Of a stretch of DNA of 8,117 nt, positions 1 through 6,125 are shown one piece after another. Made by a program: the position numbers and the translations under genes. The number at the start of each line of letters is the position of its first letter. The stretch's first letter is position 1. Source of the stretch: Acidimicrobiia bacterium. Its GTDB lineage: Bacteria > Actinomycetota > Acidimicrobiia > IMCC26256 > PALSA-555. The notes beneath the pieces are model-generated. The model did no database searches and was not told the DNA's origin. It worked only from the letters and a program-made list of their open reading frames with translations. The stretch covers positions 1 through 8,117 of the forward strand of contig JALHSW010000458.1 in NCBI GenBank assembly GCA_022865365.1, given 5' to 3'.

Positions 1-34
1 CTCCTCGAGGGTTCAAATCCCTCTCCCTCCGCCA
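1..34 (+). tRNA. 3' end of a class II tRNA, probably tRNA-Ser (partial)
   Basis: Only the 3' part lies in the window. The T arm is clear: stem GAGGG (7-11), loop TTCAAAT (12-18), stem CCCTC (19-23). It is followed by the 3' acceptor strand TCCCTCC (24-30), discriminator G31 and an encoded CCA (32-34). The missing 5' acceptor strand should therefore read GGAGGGA. Discriminator G and a C/T-rich run before the T stem, as at the end of a long variable arm, fit tRNA-Ser. The anticodon is outside the window, so the identity is inferred. Unlike this gene, the tRNA-Arg gene later in the window has no encoded CCA. Confidence 0.8.
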
Positions 35-88
35 ACTCTGATCGGTGGACAAGCCGGTGCCCGAAGACCGCTGCCCGAAGCTGGTGCG

Positions 89-712
89 ATGACCGCCGCA
101 ACCTCGCGAACGTTGTTGGAGCTGGGTGCGGCGACGCTCGGTGAGTCGGGCGGCCGCCCGATGCGGGCGAGCATCAAGCCCGCGTGGCGCGGCGCAACGC
201 TCGCGGCTCCCGCGTTCCCCGTGCGGTGCACGCCCGGCGACAACCTGGCGATCCATGTCGCGGTGGCGCGGGCGCCGGTCGGGCACGCGCTCGTGGTCGA
301 TGTGGGCACCGAGCGCGAGCTGGGCTACTGGGGTGAGGTCCTCACGACCGGTGCCGAGGTGCGGGGACTCACCGGCCTGGTCATCGACGGGTGCGTGCGC
401 GACGCGGCGGCGTTGGAGGCGCACGGCTTCCCGGTGTTCTCGACCGGGCTCGCACTGCCCGGCGCGACGAAGGAGCTCCCCGGGTCGGTGGGCAGATCGA
501 CCATCGTGGGCGGTGTCGAAGTGCGACTCGGTGACTGGGTCGTGGGCGACGTCGACGGGGTGACGGTCGTGTCCGGCGACGCGCTCGAGCAGGTGCTCGC
601 GGCCGGCGTGGCGCGCGCCGAGAAGGAACACGGAATGTTCGCTCGGCTCCGCGACGGTTCGACCACGCTGGACCTGCTGTCCCTCGACGCCTCGCCGATC
701 GACGACGCGTAG
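89..712 (+). CDS. RraA-family aldolase (HMG/CHA aldolase-like)
   Basis: A 207-residue protein of the RraA/HMG aldolase family. Characterised members cleave 4-hydroxy-4-methyl-2-oxoglutarate or 4-carboxy-4-hydroxy-2-oxoadipate to pyruvate plus a second product, often decarboxylate oxaloacetate, and use a divalent metal. Visible hallmarks are PGDNLAIHVAVA at about 49-60, WGEVLTTGAE at 81-90, LVIDGCVRD at 97-105 with the Arg104-Asp105 pair that binds substrate and metal, and GDWVVGDVDGV at 148-158. The acidic residue 21 positions before Arg104 is Glu83, where the motif usually has Asp (D-X20-R-D). Length is normal for the family. E. coli RraA itself, an RNase E inhibitor, lacks the Arg-Asp pair, so an enzyme is more likely than a regulator. 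The ATG at 89 has no convincing ribosome binding site, but the family-like N terminus begins soon after it. The exported-protein gene follows after 34 bases on the same strand, possibly co-transcribed. Confidence 0.85.
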   Translation: MTAATSRTLLELGAATLGESGGRPMRASIKPAWRGATLAAPAFPVRCTPGDNLAIHVAVARAPVGHALVVDVGTERELGYWGEVLTTGAEVRGLTGLVIDGCVRDAAALEAHGFPVFSTGLALPGATKELPGSVGRSTIVGGVEVRLGDWVVGDVDGVTVVSGDALEQVLAAGVARAEKEHGMFARLRDGSTTLDLLSLDASPIDDA

Positions 713-746
713 GCTTTGTCGTCCCTTCGCTGACGAGGAGCCTGTG

Positions 747-1745
747 ATGCGTTCGTGGAAGCGCCGAGTTCTCCCAGCGGTCGTCGGTGCGCTGCTCGTG
801 GTGGGCGCGTCGTCTCCCGCGTCGGCGGCGCCGCGCGAGCGCGCCGTCCTGGCTCCGACGCGCGCGGCCTGCGAGGCGTTCGCCGACTACTTCCAGGTCG
901 AGTACCTCGTCGCTTTCGCGTCGACCTTCGCCGGCATCGGTGACAAGCAGAAGGCCGAGGCCACCAGAGCGGAGATCCGCGACACCTTCCACCTGCTCTT
1001 GTCGCCCAAGCTGGAGCAGGTCACCCGGACCCTCGCCGACGGAAGCGATCCCGCTTTGAGCAAGCTGTTCGTGCGCCAGGCCAAGGGCTTCGCCCGGGGC
1101 GTGGCCCTGCTCGAGGGGGTCGGCCTCACGAAGCAACAGATCCAGAAGCTGTCCGAGCTCGACCTGAAGCCCGAGACCGACCTTCAGCAGGTCGTCGGCG
1201 ACGTCAACCTCGACAAGGCGGAGCTCAAGCGCGCGGTGAAGAAGTTCGCCTCGTCGGCCACGAGCATCGACCTCAACCAGGCGACGTCAAGGGAGAGGCG
1301 AGCATTCGCTGCGGCCGGCACCGCGTGCGGCGTGTTCCCCGCAGACGTCACCTGCTCGCAGGTCGTCACGACCGACGAGGCGGCCGCCCTCCTGGGCGTT
1401 CCGGCAACGGCCAAGAACGAAGACGGCACGTGCACCTATACCGGTCCGCCTGACAAGAGCCGCGACGCGGCCGAGCTTGCCGTCGACGTCTACGAGAGCT
1501 CACTCGCGTTCGACCGGATCGCCGGGTCGGCTCAGAGTCAGAGCGTGCCGGGTGTGGGCGACGCAGCCGTGGCGGTCGACGGGTTCAGCTCCTTCTCGAG
1601 CGTCAAGACCTGCGGCCGCACCCTGATCGTCAAGCAAGGCGAGCGCACGGTCGTCGTGGCGGCCTGCACGGGCGACACCCTTCCGTCGACAGAGGCGCTC
1701 GCCGGCATCGCAACGAACGTGCTCGCCCGCTCGGGCGAGGGCTAA
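747..1745 (+). CDS. Exported protein with C-terminal DUF3558-like domain
   Basis: A 332-residue secreted protein of unknown function. A Sec signal peptide is plain: KRR at 5-7, hydrophobic core at about 8-21, and an ASA-A cleavage site near 27-28. There is no lipobox cysteine, so it is probably released or wall-associated. Residues about 40-190 are helical and charged, with only Cys42. From about Cys194 the pattern changes: CSQVV at 203-207, EAAALLG at 211-217, GTCTYTG at 227-233, VPGVGDAAVAV at 268-278, KTCG at 287-290, and a final Cys307. This resembles the DUF3558 family of actinobacterial exported lipoproteins. Five of the six cysteines are in this half, suggesting disulfides. GAGGAG at 735-740 lies 6 bases before ATG 747 but only 3 before GTG 744, so 747 is the chosen start. 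Its TAA overlaps the stop of the convergent dehydrogenase gene by 4 bases. Confidence 0.8.
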   Translation: MRSWKRRVLPAVVGALLVVGASSPASAAPRERAVLAPTRAACEAFADYFQVEYLVAFASTFAGIGDKQKAEATRAEIRDTFHLLLSPKLEQVTRTLADGSDPALSKLFVRQAKGFARGVALLEGVGLTKQQIQKLSELDLKPETDLQQVVGDVNLDKAELKRAVKKFASSATSIDLNQATSRERRAFAAAGTACGVFPADVTCSQVVTTDEAAALLGVPATAKNEDGTCTYTGPPDKSRDAAELAVDVYESSLAFDRIAGSAQSQSVPGVGDAAVAVDGFSSFSSVKTCGRTLIVKQGERTVVVAACTGDTLPSTEALAGIATNVLARSGEG

Positions 1746-2689
1746 CGCCTCACGAGGTTCGCCGGTTGCTCGCCCGCCAGCACGGCGACGGCGCCCTCGC
1801 ACGCGAGGCGGGCCATCCTGGTTCGGGTCGCGATCGACGCCGACCCGATGTGGGGGAGCAGCACCGTGCGCGGCGCGGCGAGCAGGCGCGGATGCACCTC
1901 GGGCTCGCGCTCGAAGACGTCGAGCCCCGCCGCGAAGAGCCGCCCGTCCTCGAGCGCGGCGGCGAGCGCTTCCTCGTCGACGATCGGGCCGCGTGAGGTG
2001 TTCACGAGCACCGCGGTCGGCCGCAGCAGAGCGAGGCGGCGCGCGTCGATCAGGTGCCGCGTCGCGTCGGACAGCGGCACGTGGAGCGACACGACGTCGG
2101 ACTCCCCGAGCATCTGATCGAGGTCGGCTCGCCACCCGGGGAGTCCAGTATCGGTGCGGGTGTGGTGCAGCACGCGCATGTCGAACCCGGCGGCGCGACG
2201 AGCGACCGCGCTGCCGATGCGGCCGTAGCCCACGAGGCCGAGCGTCGCACCGTGCACGTCACGGCCGAGGTACTGGTTGATGCCCCAGCCGAGCCAGCGG
2301 CCGTCGCGCAGGTCGGCCTCAGCCTCCGACGCGAGACGCGACGCGGCCAGGATCAGGAGGAACGCGAGATCGGCCGTCGTCTCGTCGAGCACGCCCGGTG
2401 TGTTGCAGACGGCGACACCGGCGCCGTGGGCCGCGGCAACGTCGACGTTGTCGAAGCCGACGGCGACGTTGGCGACGACCCTGAGCCGGGGACTCCCGGC
2501 CCGGATGACGGCGGCGTCGATGCGGTCGGTGAGGAGGCACACCACCGCGTCGACGGCGCGGACCGCGTCGCGCAGCTCGTCCGGCGAGAGAGGCCTGTCG
2601 TCGTCGCGCGCGACGACATCGTGCCCGGCGGCAACAAGTGGGTCGATGCCGCCGTCGGGGAGTCGACGGGTGACGAGGACACGGGCCAC
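1742..2689 (-). CDS. D-2-hydroxyacid dehydrogenase, glyoxylate/hydroxypyruvate reductase-like
   Basis: A 315-residue NAD(P)-dependent D-isomer 2-hydroxyacid dehydrogenase, complete and of normal length. The substrate domain carries the VAVGFDNVDV stretch (75-84), which corresponds to the conserved S/A-V-G-x-D-x-(I/V)-D element of glyoxylate reductases. The Rossmann motif is GYGRIG at 154-159. The catalytic triad is visible: Arg233 in NTSRGPIVDE, Glu262 in DVFEREP and His280 in LLPHIGSA. The family reduces 2-keto acids such as glyoxylate or hydroxypyruvate to D-2-hydroxyacids in the cytoplasm. The exact substrate cannot be read from sequence. The cofactor is also uncertain: the second beta strand reads MRVLHHTRTD, with basic residues (His175, His176, Arg178) that would favour NADPH. 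The start is GTG at 2689, 11 bases after the cupin stop, with no strong ribosome binding site, so translational coupling is likely. Confidence 0.92.
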   Translation of the reverse strand: MARVLVTRRLPDGGIDPLVAAGHDVVARDDDRPLSPDELRDAVRAVDAVVCLLTDRIDAAVIRAGSPRLRVVANVAVGFDNVDVAAAHGAGVAVCNTPGVLDETTADLAFLLILAASRLASEAEADLRDGRWLGWGINQYLGRDVHGATLGLVGYGRIGSAVARRAAGFDMRVLHHTRTDTGLPGWRADLDQMLGESDVVSLHVPLSDATRHLIDARRLALLRPTAVLVNTSRGPIVDEEALAAALEDGRLFAAGLDVFEREPEVHPRLLAAPRTVLLPHIGSASIATRTRMARLACEGAVAVLAGEQPANLVRR

Positions 2690-2700
2690 GTCGACGCCGG

Positions 2701-3084
2701 TCAGTGGGTGGTGTAGTCGATCGGCGGCGCGTCCTTCACGGCGACGGCGAACGCGAGCGCGTGGATCGGGGCATGCTCGGAGACCGGCCGAAGGCTGTGC
2801 ACCATGTCGGGAGGGATGTGCACCAGGTCGCCCTGGCCGATCTCCCGCTCCTCGTCGTCGATCATCATGATGCCGCGACCCGAGGTGACGTAATAGAACT
2901 CGTGCGTCGGGTGCGAGTGGGGGTCGACCAGCCCCCCGCCCGCGACCTCGAACTCACTCACGAGCTCGAGGTGGCCGCCCTCGGTGATCGCCTGCATCTC
3001 GCGCGGCTTCACGAGCCACCACACCGGCACCGTGCCGTTGTGCTCGACGACGGGCTCGACGTCTTCGATCGATCGCACGTCCAT
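2701..3084 (-). CDS. Small single-domain cupin protein
   Basis: A 127-residue cytoplasmic cupin with both signature motifs. Motif 1 has His56, His58 and Glu62 in DPHSHPTHEFYYVTSGRG. Motif 2 is GDLVHIPPDMVHSLR (85-99) with His96. These four residues are the usual metal ligands, so the barrel probably binds a metal. Single-domain cupins of this type include isomerases, dioxygenases and small-ligand sensors, and sequence alone does not decide between them. It is too short for the bicupin (S)-ureidoglycine aminohydrolase. The ATG at 3084 is supported by a purine-rich site (GAGAGGGGG on the minus strand, 3098-3090) 5 bases upstream. It is the first gene of a minus-strand pair with the dehydrogenase and is divergent from the ureidoglycolate lyase-like gene. 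Confidence 0.88.
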   Translation of the reverse strand: MDVRSIEDVEPVVEHNGTVPVWWLVKPREMQAITEGGHLELVSEFEVAGGGLVDPHSHPTHEFYYVTSGRGIMMIDDEEREIGQGDLVHIPPDMVHSLRPVSEHAPIHALAFAVAVKDAPPIDYTTH

Positions 3085-3114
3085 GGAGACCCCCTCTCGG
3101 TGGGAGGCAATCTA

Positions 3115-3139
3115 GACCTCGGCTCTACAGATTGAGGTC
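3115..3139. promoter_or_regulatory. Inverted repeat in the divergent intergenic region, candidate operator
   Basis: GACCTC (3115-3120) and GAGGTC (3134-3139) form a perfect 6-bp inverted repeat with half-site centres 19 bases apart. They lie between the start of the cupin gene and the start of the divergent lyase-like gene, where a shared operator would be expected. A possible -10 for the cupin gene is TAGATT on the minus strand (3113-3108), but I found no good -35. Short arms like these arise by chance in GC-rich DNA, so this is only a candidate. Confidence 0.25.
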
Positions 3140-3173
3140 GATCTGCCATCCTTGCCCTGATGAAGTTGCACCG

Positions 3174-3683
3174 ATGAACGATGCATCGATGGCCTCGCTC
3201 GTGGCGGAGCCGCTCACCGCATCCGCATGGGAACCGTTCGGGTGGCTCCCGGTCGACGACACCGATCCGACCGACGGCGCGCACACGCTGCAGTTCGAGT
3301 GGGCCGACCCGCACCTCAATGTCATCGCGCATGCCGCCGACGAGGTGGCACACACCGAGCACGGTCTGGTTTGCGCGCGGATGTACCGCCACGACACGCA
3401 CACGCAGGCGCTCACGTCGCTGAACTGCGATGCGGTCGTCGCGGTCGCGCCTGCTGCGGTCGACTTCTCGAGGCCGGGTGGCGTGGCGATGATCCGTGCG
3501 TTCGTGTTGCACCCCCTCGACACGCTGGTGCTGCACCAGGGGACGTGGCACTGGGGTCCGTTCCCCCTCGGCGACGAACCGGTTCGGCTGCTCAACGTGC
3601 AGGGTCTTCGCTACACCGAGGACAACGCGTCGGTCGATCTCGTTGCGACCGTGGGCGCCGGGGTCGAGGTCGTCGTCTCCTGA
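3174..3683 (+). CDS. Ureidoglycolate lyase-like protein (AllA family)
   Basis: A 169-residue protein resembling AllA-type ureidoglycolate lyase, which splits ureidoglycolate to glyoxylate and urea in the last step of allantoin breakdown. Supporting features are the N-terminal AEPLTASAWEPFG (11-23), matching the family's opening, the central MYRHDTHTQALTSL (70-83), AVVAVAP (87-93), MIRAF (106-110), and the signature HQGTWHWGPFPLG (121-133) with His126. E. coli AllA is 160 residues, so the length fits. The frame is open from a TTG at 3132, but that extension (SICHPCPDEV) is unlike the family. I chose ATG 3174, and ATG 3189 is also possible. None has a strong ribosome binding site. No other allantoin pathway gene is in the window, so the substrate may be a related ureido or hydroxy acid. 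Its TGA abuts the azlD stop with no gap. Confidence 0.75.
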   Translation: MNDASMASLVAEPLTASAWEPFGWLPVDDTDPTDGAHTLQFEWADPHLNVIAHAADEVAHTEHGLVCARMYRHDTHTQALTSLNCDAVVAVAPAAVDFSRPGGVAMIRAFVLHPLDTLVLHQGTWHWGPFPLGDEPVRLLNVQGLRYTEDNASVDLVATVGAGVEVVVS

Positions 3684-3992
3684 TCAGCCGATCGCGCGCA
3701 CCGTGGCGGTCGCGACGGCCGCGGCGAGGACCACGACCACGAACCCGGCGCGTCGCCAGACGGCGAAGGCCGCGGCCGCGAGCCCGGCGGCGCGGGCGTC
3801 GAGGACGAGGGACTGTCCGTCGCCGAACGTCGACACCACGATGAGTGCTCCGAACAGCGCCGCGGGGAGCAATCCGAGTAGCTCCTCGACACGGGTGGGC
3901 AGGTGTCGGTTGGCGAGTGCGACGAGCCCGGTGGCCTTCAGCGCGTAGGAGCCGACGAAGAGCGCGGCGAGCGCGGGCCAACCCCAGGTCAT
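3684..3992 (-). CDS. azlD: AzlD-family branched-chain amino acid transport protein
   Basis: A 102-residue, strongly hydrophobic protein with about four membrane segments (roughly 4-22, 37-54, 67-80 and 82-99). It is recognised by its size, by the family-like YALKATGL-ALANRHLPTRVEELLGLLPAALFGALIV stretch (about 16-52), and by its position directly after azlC. AzlD is the small partner of AzlC; in characterised systems (B. subtilis AzlCD, C. glutamicum BrnFE) the pair exports leucine, isoleucine, valine and sometimes methionine. The ATG (3992-3990) overlaps the azlC TGA (3991-3989) as ATGA, indicating coupled translation. A longer same-frame reading extends upstream inside azlC, but that part is an arginine-rich shadow. 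Its stop is joined to the lyase-like gene's stop in the palindrome TGATCA. Confidence 0.88.
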   Translation of the reverse strand: MTWGWPALAALFVGSYALKATGLVALANRHLPTRVEELLGLLPAALFGALIVVSTFGDGQSLVLDARAAGLAAAAFAVWRRAGFVVVVLAAAVATATVRAIG

Positions 3993-4696
3993 ACGAGCTC
4001 CTCGGGCGGCGGCGGCGGCGTGTCGGGCCCGGCGAAGAACAGCCCGGCAACGACACCCGCGGCCGCAGCCACGATCGGCACCCCGGCGGGAGCGAATGGC
4101 ACGAGCGCCAGCCCGATCACCGCGCCGGCGATGGCCGCGGCGCGTCCGTCGGGGCGGCGCAGCAGCGGTGCGAGCAGCGCGAGGAACGCCGCAGGGAACA
4201 CGGCGTCGAGCCCGAGCGCGCCCGGGTCGCCGAGGGCGTCGCCGAAGAGCGCGCCCACGAGGGTCCCGAGGTTCCAGCACACGAAGACCGACAGGCCGGC
4301 CCACCAGAACGCGCTCTCGGCGTGGGCGGGATCGTCCTGCGCGGTCGCCATGGCCGTCGACTCGTCGATGAGAAACTGCGCGGCCAGCAAGCGCTTCCAG
4401 ATACTCGGGGGCATGCGGCGGTTGAGTGAGAGGCCGTAGGCGATGTGCCGCGCACCCAGCAGCAGGCCGCTCCCGATCGCCGCGAGCGCGGATCCGCCCG
4501 CCGCGAGGACTCCGATCACGGCGAACTGCGTCGCGCCCGTGAACACGAGCAGCGACATCGCGCACGCCATCGGCACCGAGAGTCCCGTCCCGGTGGCGAC
4601 GACGCCGAAGGAGATCCCGAACACGCCGACCGCGACCCCGAGCGCTACCGAAGCGCGCCTCACCTCACGAGGGGCGGGCTGGCCCGAAGTCGCCAT
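3989..4696 (-). CDS. azlC: AzlC-family branched-chain amino acid exporter, large subunit
   Basis: A 235-residue polytopic membrane protein, full length for the AzlC family. Diagnostic stretches are FGISFGVVATGTGL at about 26-39, LLVFTGATQFAVIGVLAAGGS at about 49-69 (the conserved G-A/S-x-Q-F element), LLLGARHIAYGLSLNRRM at about 78-95, and FLIDESTAMA at 108-117. The C terminus ends in a proline run followed by EELV. With AzlD it forms an exporter of branched-chain amino acids in the cytoplasmic membrane. The ATG at 4696 lacks a strong ribosome binding site, and no in-frame start lies within the 44 bases upstream. A 17-codon ORF with a good binding site ends 23 bases upstream and may couple or control its translation. 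Confidence 0.92.
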   Translation of the reverse strand: MATSGQPAPREVRRASVALGVAVGVFGISFGVVATGTGLSVPMACAMSLLVFTGATQFAVIGVLAAGGSALAAIGSGLLLGARHIAYGLSLNRRMPPSIWKRLLAAQFLIDESTAMATAQDDPAHAESAFWWAGLSVFVCWNLGTLVGALFGDALGDPGALGLDAVFPAAFLALLAPLLRRPDGRAAAIAGAVIGLALVPFAPAGVPIVAAAAGVVAGLFFAGPDTPPPPPEELV

Positions 4697-4707
4697 GGCG
4701 CCCGTGT

Positions 4708-4725
4708 GACCTAGACGACCTAGAC
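4708..4725. repeat. Perfect 9-bp tandem duplication just upstream of azlC
   Basis: GACCTAGAC occurs twice back to back (4708-4716 and 4717-4725). Read on the minus strand it is GTCTAGGTC twice. In the frame of the 17-codon ORF the unit is exactly three codons (Val-stop-Val), so the duplication creates two in-frame TAG codons 9 bases apart. It sits 11 bases before the azlC start. Confidence 0.8.
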
Positions 4726-4773
4726 GTCCTCGACGAGCTTCGCGTGCGCGGCGGCGTCGACGTCAATGCTCAT
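4720..4773 (-). CDS. Possible 17-residue leader or micropeptide upstream of azlC
   Basis: ATG at 4773 opens a short frame reading MSIDVDAAAHAKLVEDV and ending in TAG at 4722-4720. It has one of the best ribosome binding sites in the window: GAGGAG on the minus strand, 7 bases before the ATG, better than that of azlC itself. It ends 23 bases before azlC and is out of frame with it. Five of its 17 codons are Ile, Val or Leu, which would suit a leader peptide for a branched-chain amino acid exporter, but they are not consecutive as in classical attenuators. It could also be the leftover N terminus of a decayed gene. I recognise no family. Confidence 0.4.
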   Translation of the reverse strand: MSIDVDAAAHAKLVEDV

Positions 4774-4817
4774 CGTGTCGCTCCTCGATGACGGGCGGGG
4801 CCGCGGCACCCTAACGG

Positions 4818-4840
4818 GTCGCCCATGTCGGGTGGGCGGC
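4818..4840 (-). terminator. Hairpin directly after rarD, possible terminator
   Basis: An 8-bp stem (4818-4825 with 4833-4840, one T-G wobble, core CGCCCA/TGGGCG) with a 7-base loop begins at the base after the rarD stop codon. There is no T-tract on the minus strand, which is common for actinobacterial terminators. It would separate rarD from the 17-codon ORF and azlCD. Confidence 0.4.
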
Positions 4841-5764
4841 TCAACCGTCGAGCGGCACCGGCTCGAGCTCGGGGCTGGGCAGTGGTGTGCCGCTGCGGGC
4901 CGCGCGCAGCCCGTCGACGGTGAACACGGCCAACGCCACCCATACGAGTGCGAAGCCGGCGAGCCGCCACGTCGGCATCGCCTCGTCGTAGATCGCGACG
5001 CCGAGCACGAAGTTGATGACCGGCACCGCGTACTGGAGCGGTCCGAGCGTCGTCAGGGGCACGCGGTGCGCGGCGGCCGCGAAGAGGAGGAGCGGGATTG
5101 CCGTCACCGCGCCGGCGAGCGGCACGAGCACGAGCTGCAGCGTGGTCGCGTTGGCGAAGACGCCGTCGCCGGCCGCCTCGGTCGCACCCACGAAGATGAG
5201 CGCGACGGGCAGGAGGAGCAACGTCTCGAGGGTGAGACTCGAGAGTGGGCCGAGCGGTACGAGCTTCTTGATGAGGCCGTAGCCCGACCAGCTGATCGCG
5301 AGGATCAGCGCGAACCACGGCACGCGTCCGTACCCCGCGGTCAGCACGATGATCGCGACGCCGACGAGTGCCAGCGCGGCGATCTGCGCGCGCCGGAGGT
5401 GCTCGTGGAGCACGACCACCCCGATCGCGACGATCCCGAGCGGGGCCATGAAGTACCCGAGCGCGGTCTCGACGACGTTGTCGTGCGTGACGCACCAGAC
5501 GTACGTCGTCCAGTTGGCGGTGAGCAGCACCGCCGCCAGCGCGGCCGTGAGCACGAGCTTGGGTCGGTGACGGACGGTGCGCAGCTCGGCGGTGCGGCGG
5601 GTGATCGCGAGGATCGCGCCGAGGAAGACGACGGCCCAGATGATCCGCTGCCCGATGAGCCCGAACGCGTTCAGGCCCGACAGCTCCTTCCAGTAGACGG
5701 TGAGGAAGCCCCAGAGCACGTACGCCCCGAGGCCGTACACAACCCCGAGGCGCGTCCGATCCAC
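4841..5764 (-). CDS. rarD: RarD-type EamA-family transporter
   Basis: A 307-residue membrane protein of the drug/metabolite transporter superfamily with about ten helices in two EamA repeats; E. coli RarD is 296 residues. RarD-specific landmarks are GVVYGLGAYVLWGF at 7-20, the NWTTYVW segment and the following LGYFMAPL at about 102-109, the internal ALILAISWSGYGLIKK stretch at about 151-166, and LETLLLLPVALIF at about 179-191. E. coli RarD was first noted for chloramphenicol resistance, but its natural substrate is not established, so a metabolite exporter is the safest call. The C-terminal 20 residues are proline-rich and probably cytoplasmic. The start is GTG at 5764; the upstream GTAGGG on the minus strand is a weak binding site. 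A hairpin follows the stop. Confidence 0.9.
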   Translation of the reverse strand: MDRTRLGVVYGLGAYVLWGFLTVYWKELSGLNAFGLIGQRIIWAVVFLGAILAITRRTAELRTVRHRPKLVLTAALAAVLLTANWTTYVWCVTHDNVVETALGYFMAPLGIVAIGVVVLHEHLRRAQIAALALVGVAIIVLTAGYGRVPWFALILAISWSGYGLIKKLVPLGPLSSLTLETLLLLPVALIFVGATEAAGDGVFANATTLQLVLVPLAGAVTAIPLLLFAAAAHRVPLTTLGPLQYAVPVINFVLGVAIYDEAMPTWRLAGFALVWVALAVFTVDGLRAARSGTPLPSPELEPVPLDG

Positions 5765-5818
5765 GACCCGACCCTACGCAACGCGCGACGCAGTGAGGCC
5801 GGGGATTCCCGCGGCGCG

Positions 5819-5824
5819 TACACT
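5819..5824 (+). promoter_or_regulatory. Possible -10 element for tRNA-Arg
   Basis: TACACT (5819-5824) matches four of six positions of TATAAT and lies 15 bases before the first base of the tRNA, a reasonable place for a tRNA promoter. The best -35 I can see is GTGAGG (5793-5798), with a long 20-base spacing, so the assignment is weak. Confidence 0.3.
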
Positions 5825-5839
5825 CGATACCGCGTCACT

Positions 5840-5912
5840 GCGCTCGTAGCTCAATGGATAGAGCATCTGACTACGGATCAGAAGGTTGGGGGTTCGAATC
5901 CCTCCGAGCGCG
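5840..5912 (+). tRNA. tRNA-Arg (anticodon ACG)
   Basis: A complete cloverleaf can be folded by eye. The acceptor is GCGCTCG (5840-5846) with CGAGCGC (5905-5911). The D stem is GCTC (5849-5852) with GAGC (5861-5864). The anticodon stem is TCTGA (5866-5870) with TCAGA (5878-5882) around CTACGGA, giving anticodon ACG at 5873-5875. The T stem is 5888-5892 with 5900-5904, with one G-T pair and loop TTCGAAT. The discriminator is G5912 and CCA is not encoded (CTG follows). ACG, read as ICG after deamination, decodes CGU, CGC and CGA. The 3' half is repeated exactly 1,095 bases downstream, so this gene appears to be an integration site that was restored intact. Confidence 0.97.
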
Positions 5913-5917
5913 CTGCA
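5869..5917 (+). repeat. Left copy of 49-bp direct repeat (attL-like, tRNA 3' part)
   Basis: This stretch runs from the fourth base of the anticodon stem to five bases past the discriminator. It is identical to 6964-7012. The bases just outside differ on both sides (T5868 against C6963, T5918 against G7013), so the repeat is exactly 49 bp. Its extent, from near the anticodon loop through the tRNA 3' end, matches attachment sites used by tyrosine recombinases that cross over in the anticodon loop. Confidence 0.9.
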
Positions 5918-5939
5918 TCTTCTTGCGGATGAGCAGGTC

Positions 5940-5969
5940 AGGGCGCTGTCGCATCGTCGGCAGCGCTCT
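5940..5969 (+). terminator. Hairpin downstream of tRNA-Arg
   Basis: AGGGCGCTG (5940-5948) pairs with CAGCGCTCT (5961-5969) over 9 bp, one of them G-T, around a 12-base loop. It lies 28 bases after the tRNA and could end its transcript. The loop is large and only two T's follow, so it is a weak call. The remainder of 5913-6125 shows no gene I can support. Confidence 0.3.
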
Positions 5970-6125
5970 TCGCGTTCGGGGTTGCTCAGCCGCATCCGGT
6001 CCGGTAGTGCCGAGCGAGTCCTCCGGACGGTTGCGTGGGGGACGCGTCGAGTTCGGCTGACATCTCGCCTGGTGGCGTGTCTCATCCGGCACGAGGCGTC
6101 ACCGAGTACGCCAGAGAGGATCGCG

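Noticed and set aside
381..1136. 251-residue minus-strand ORF across two plus-strand genes
   Set aside because: Low-complexity arginine-rich shadow opposite the aldolase and the exported protein, which both have family features.
2054..2716. 220-residue plus-strand ORF opposite the dehydrogenase
   Set aside because: The minus-strand dehydrogenase has a complete set of catalytic motifs; this frame has none.
3132..3173. TTG start giving a 14-residue longer ureidoglycolate lyase
   Set aside because: The extension does not resemble the family N terminus and has no binding site. It cannot be fully excluded.
3684..4565. Long 293-residue version of the azlD reading frame
   Set aside because: Only the last 102 residues are hydrophobic and AzlD-like. 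The upstream part overlaps azlC and is arginine-rich; the ATG in the ATGA overlap is the proper start.
4766..5932. 388-residue plus-strand ORF antisense to rarD and running into the tRNA
   Set aside because: Composition is extreme (Arg, Glu, Asp, His-rich), it mirrors a clear RarD gene and reads through a tRNA; a GC-rich shadow frame.
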